Shown: piece by piece, positions 63,374-64,000 of the stretch
Layout of the letters: each line of letters opens with the position of its first letter
Numbering within the stretch: the stretch's first letter is position 1
Assembly (NCBI GenBank): GCA_947492175.1
Contig: CANLMQ010000011.1
Location: 1-64,000, forward strand
From: an uncultured Draconibacterium sp.
Lineage (GTDB): Bacteria; Bacteroidota; Bacteroidia; Bacteroidales; Prolixibacteraceae
Reading direction: 5' to 3'
Length of the DNA: 64,000 nt
Position numbers and translations under genes: made by a program
Notes under the pieces: generated by a model
What the model was told of the DNA's origin: nothing
What the model saw: only the letters and a program-made list of their open reading frames with translations
Database searches by the model: none

Positions 63374-64000
63374 ATGAATGTAAAAAACCTGATTCTGTCA
63401 ACTATCCTGGTTCTGCTATTGACCGGATGTGCCGAAGTAATGAAATTTTCTCAGCAATACCTGGAAGCAGATGCACCACTTACCCAAAATGAAATTATTG
63501 CCGGATTAAAAGAAGCCCTGGTAACCGGAACCAATAATTCGGCCAGCATACTTGGTGCTACCGACGGGTATTACAAAGACGAACTGGTAAAAATACTGCT
63601 TCCGCCCGAAGCCGATATTATTGTCGAAAATGCAGGAAAAATTCCCGGCGGACAAAAATTAATCGACGACGTTTTACTCCATATCAACCGGGCAGCCGAA
63701 AATGCAGTTTCGGAGGCCAAGCCTATTTTTGTAAACAGTATTACCAGCATGACCATTACCGATGGTATCGGGATTTTAAAGGGCGAAGACAATGCCGCCA
63801 CCGAGTACCTGCACAGAACTACCTACGACCAGCTTTTTCAGTTGTACCGCCCCAAAATTAAGGCTTCGGTTGAAAAAGATATTGCTGCAGGCATTTCAAC
63901 AAAAGAAAGCTGGGACAGCCTGATTGGAAAATGGAATAAACTTTCGAAAAGTGCCATCGGACAAATGGCCGGATTTAAACCGGTTGACACTCAACTGGAA
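63374..64000 (+). CDS. DUF4197-family lipoprotein, 3' end outside window
   Basis: At least 209 residues, truncated at the window edge. The signal sequence MNVKNLILSTILVLLLTGC predicts a lipoprotein with Cys19. The text ADAPLTQNEIIAGLKEALVTGTNNS, PPEADIIVENAGKIPGGQKLIDDVLLHINRAAENAV and ILKGEDNAATEYLHRTTYDQLFQLYRP is DUF4197. Function unknown; periplasmic or outer-membrane anchored. It begins 2 nt after YgiQ stop (TAA at 63369-63371). Confidence 0.87.
   Translation, partial: MNVKNLILSTILVLLLTGCAEVMKFSQQYLEADAPLTQNEIIAGLKEALVTGTNNSASILGATDGYYKDELVKILLPPEADIIVENAGKIPGGQKLIDDVLLHINRAAENAVSEAKPIFVNSITSMTITDGIGILKGEDNAATEYLHRTTYDQLFQLYRPKIKASVEKDIAAGISTKESWDSLIGKWNKLSKSAIGQMAGFKPVDTQLE

Overview
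The window looks like chromosomal DNA of an AT-rich, probably anaerobic or facultative Bacteroidota species, most likely near Marinilabiliales/Prolixibacteraceae (inferred, not proven). The signs are a SusC/SusD locus controlled by an ECF sigma / FecR pair, a tandem of sulfatases, GH92, HU-like and DUF2339/DUF2027 proteins, a probable glycine-lipid acyltransferase fusion, and many promoters of the Bacteroidota type (TAnnTTTG at -7, sometimes TTTG at -33).

Layout. 1-340: two identical tRNA-Lys genes in tandem. 500-6830: sulfate uptake and activation (SLC13-type permease, CysD, CysN-CysC fusion, UDP-glucuronate-type epimerase); the kinase half of CysN-CysC looks degenerate. 6843-7004: MITE-like palindromic element. 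7021-8765: HU-like gene and lgt, separated by an array of six palindromic sites with an exact 22-bp period. 9444-9936: RNase P RNA with promoter and terminator. 10078-13105: an envelope protein and a DUF2339 membrane protein.

13240-33313 is a polysaccharide utilisation locus: sigma factor, FecR anti-sigma, SusC with STN domain, SusD, DUF3823 lipoprotein, sulfatase, a GH42-like putative glycosidase, a divergent GxGYxYP protein, a GH92 with Gln in place of the catalytic acid, and a second sulfatase. The locus suggests a sulfated, mannose-containing glycan. An IS4-family element with an intact 9-bp target duplication sits between the first sulfatase and the putative glycosidase, and an IS1380-type relic lies further down. 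33363-35135 holds an IS-end relic, a small ORF, a 42-bp minisatellite beside an unknown helical protein, and a broken GIY-YIG gene.

35360-40778 (minus strand) is a tightly overlapping five-gene operon related to oleABCD (long-chain olefin / beta-lactone synthesis). It carries an extra ketosynthase-like subunit that lacks the active-site Cys but keeps the Glu that in OleA is thought to act across the dimer. This is the best candidate for an undescribed system here.

40869-64000 is mostly housekeeping or metabolic: DUF2027-Smr, QueA, tandem SGNH hydrolase plus a third sulfatase, acyl-CoA ligase, lone TrpB, an asymmetric ABC-F ATPase, YwbE, a transcarboxylase-like gene trio, a BaiN-like flavoprotein, patatin-like lipase, PlsC-GNAT fusion, YgiQ and a truncated DUF4197 gene. 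All functional calls come from reading the sequence; no database search was run.
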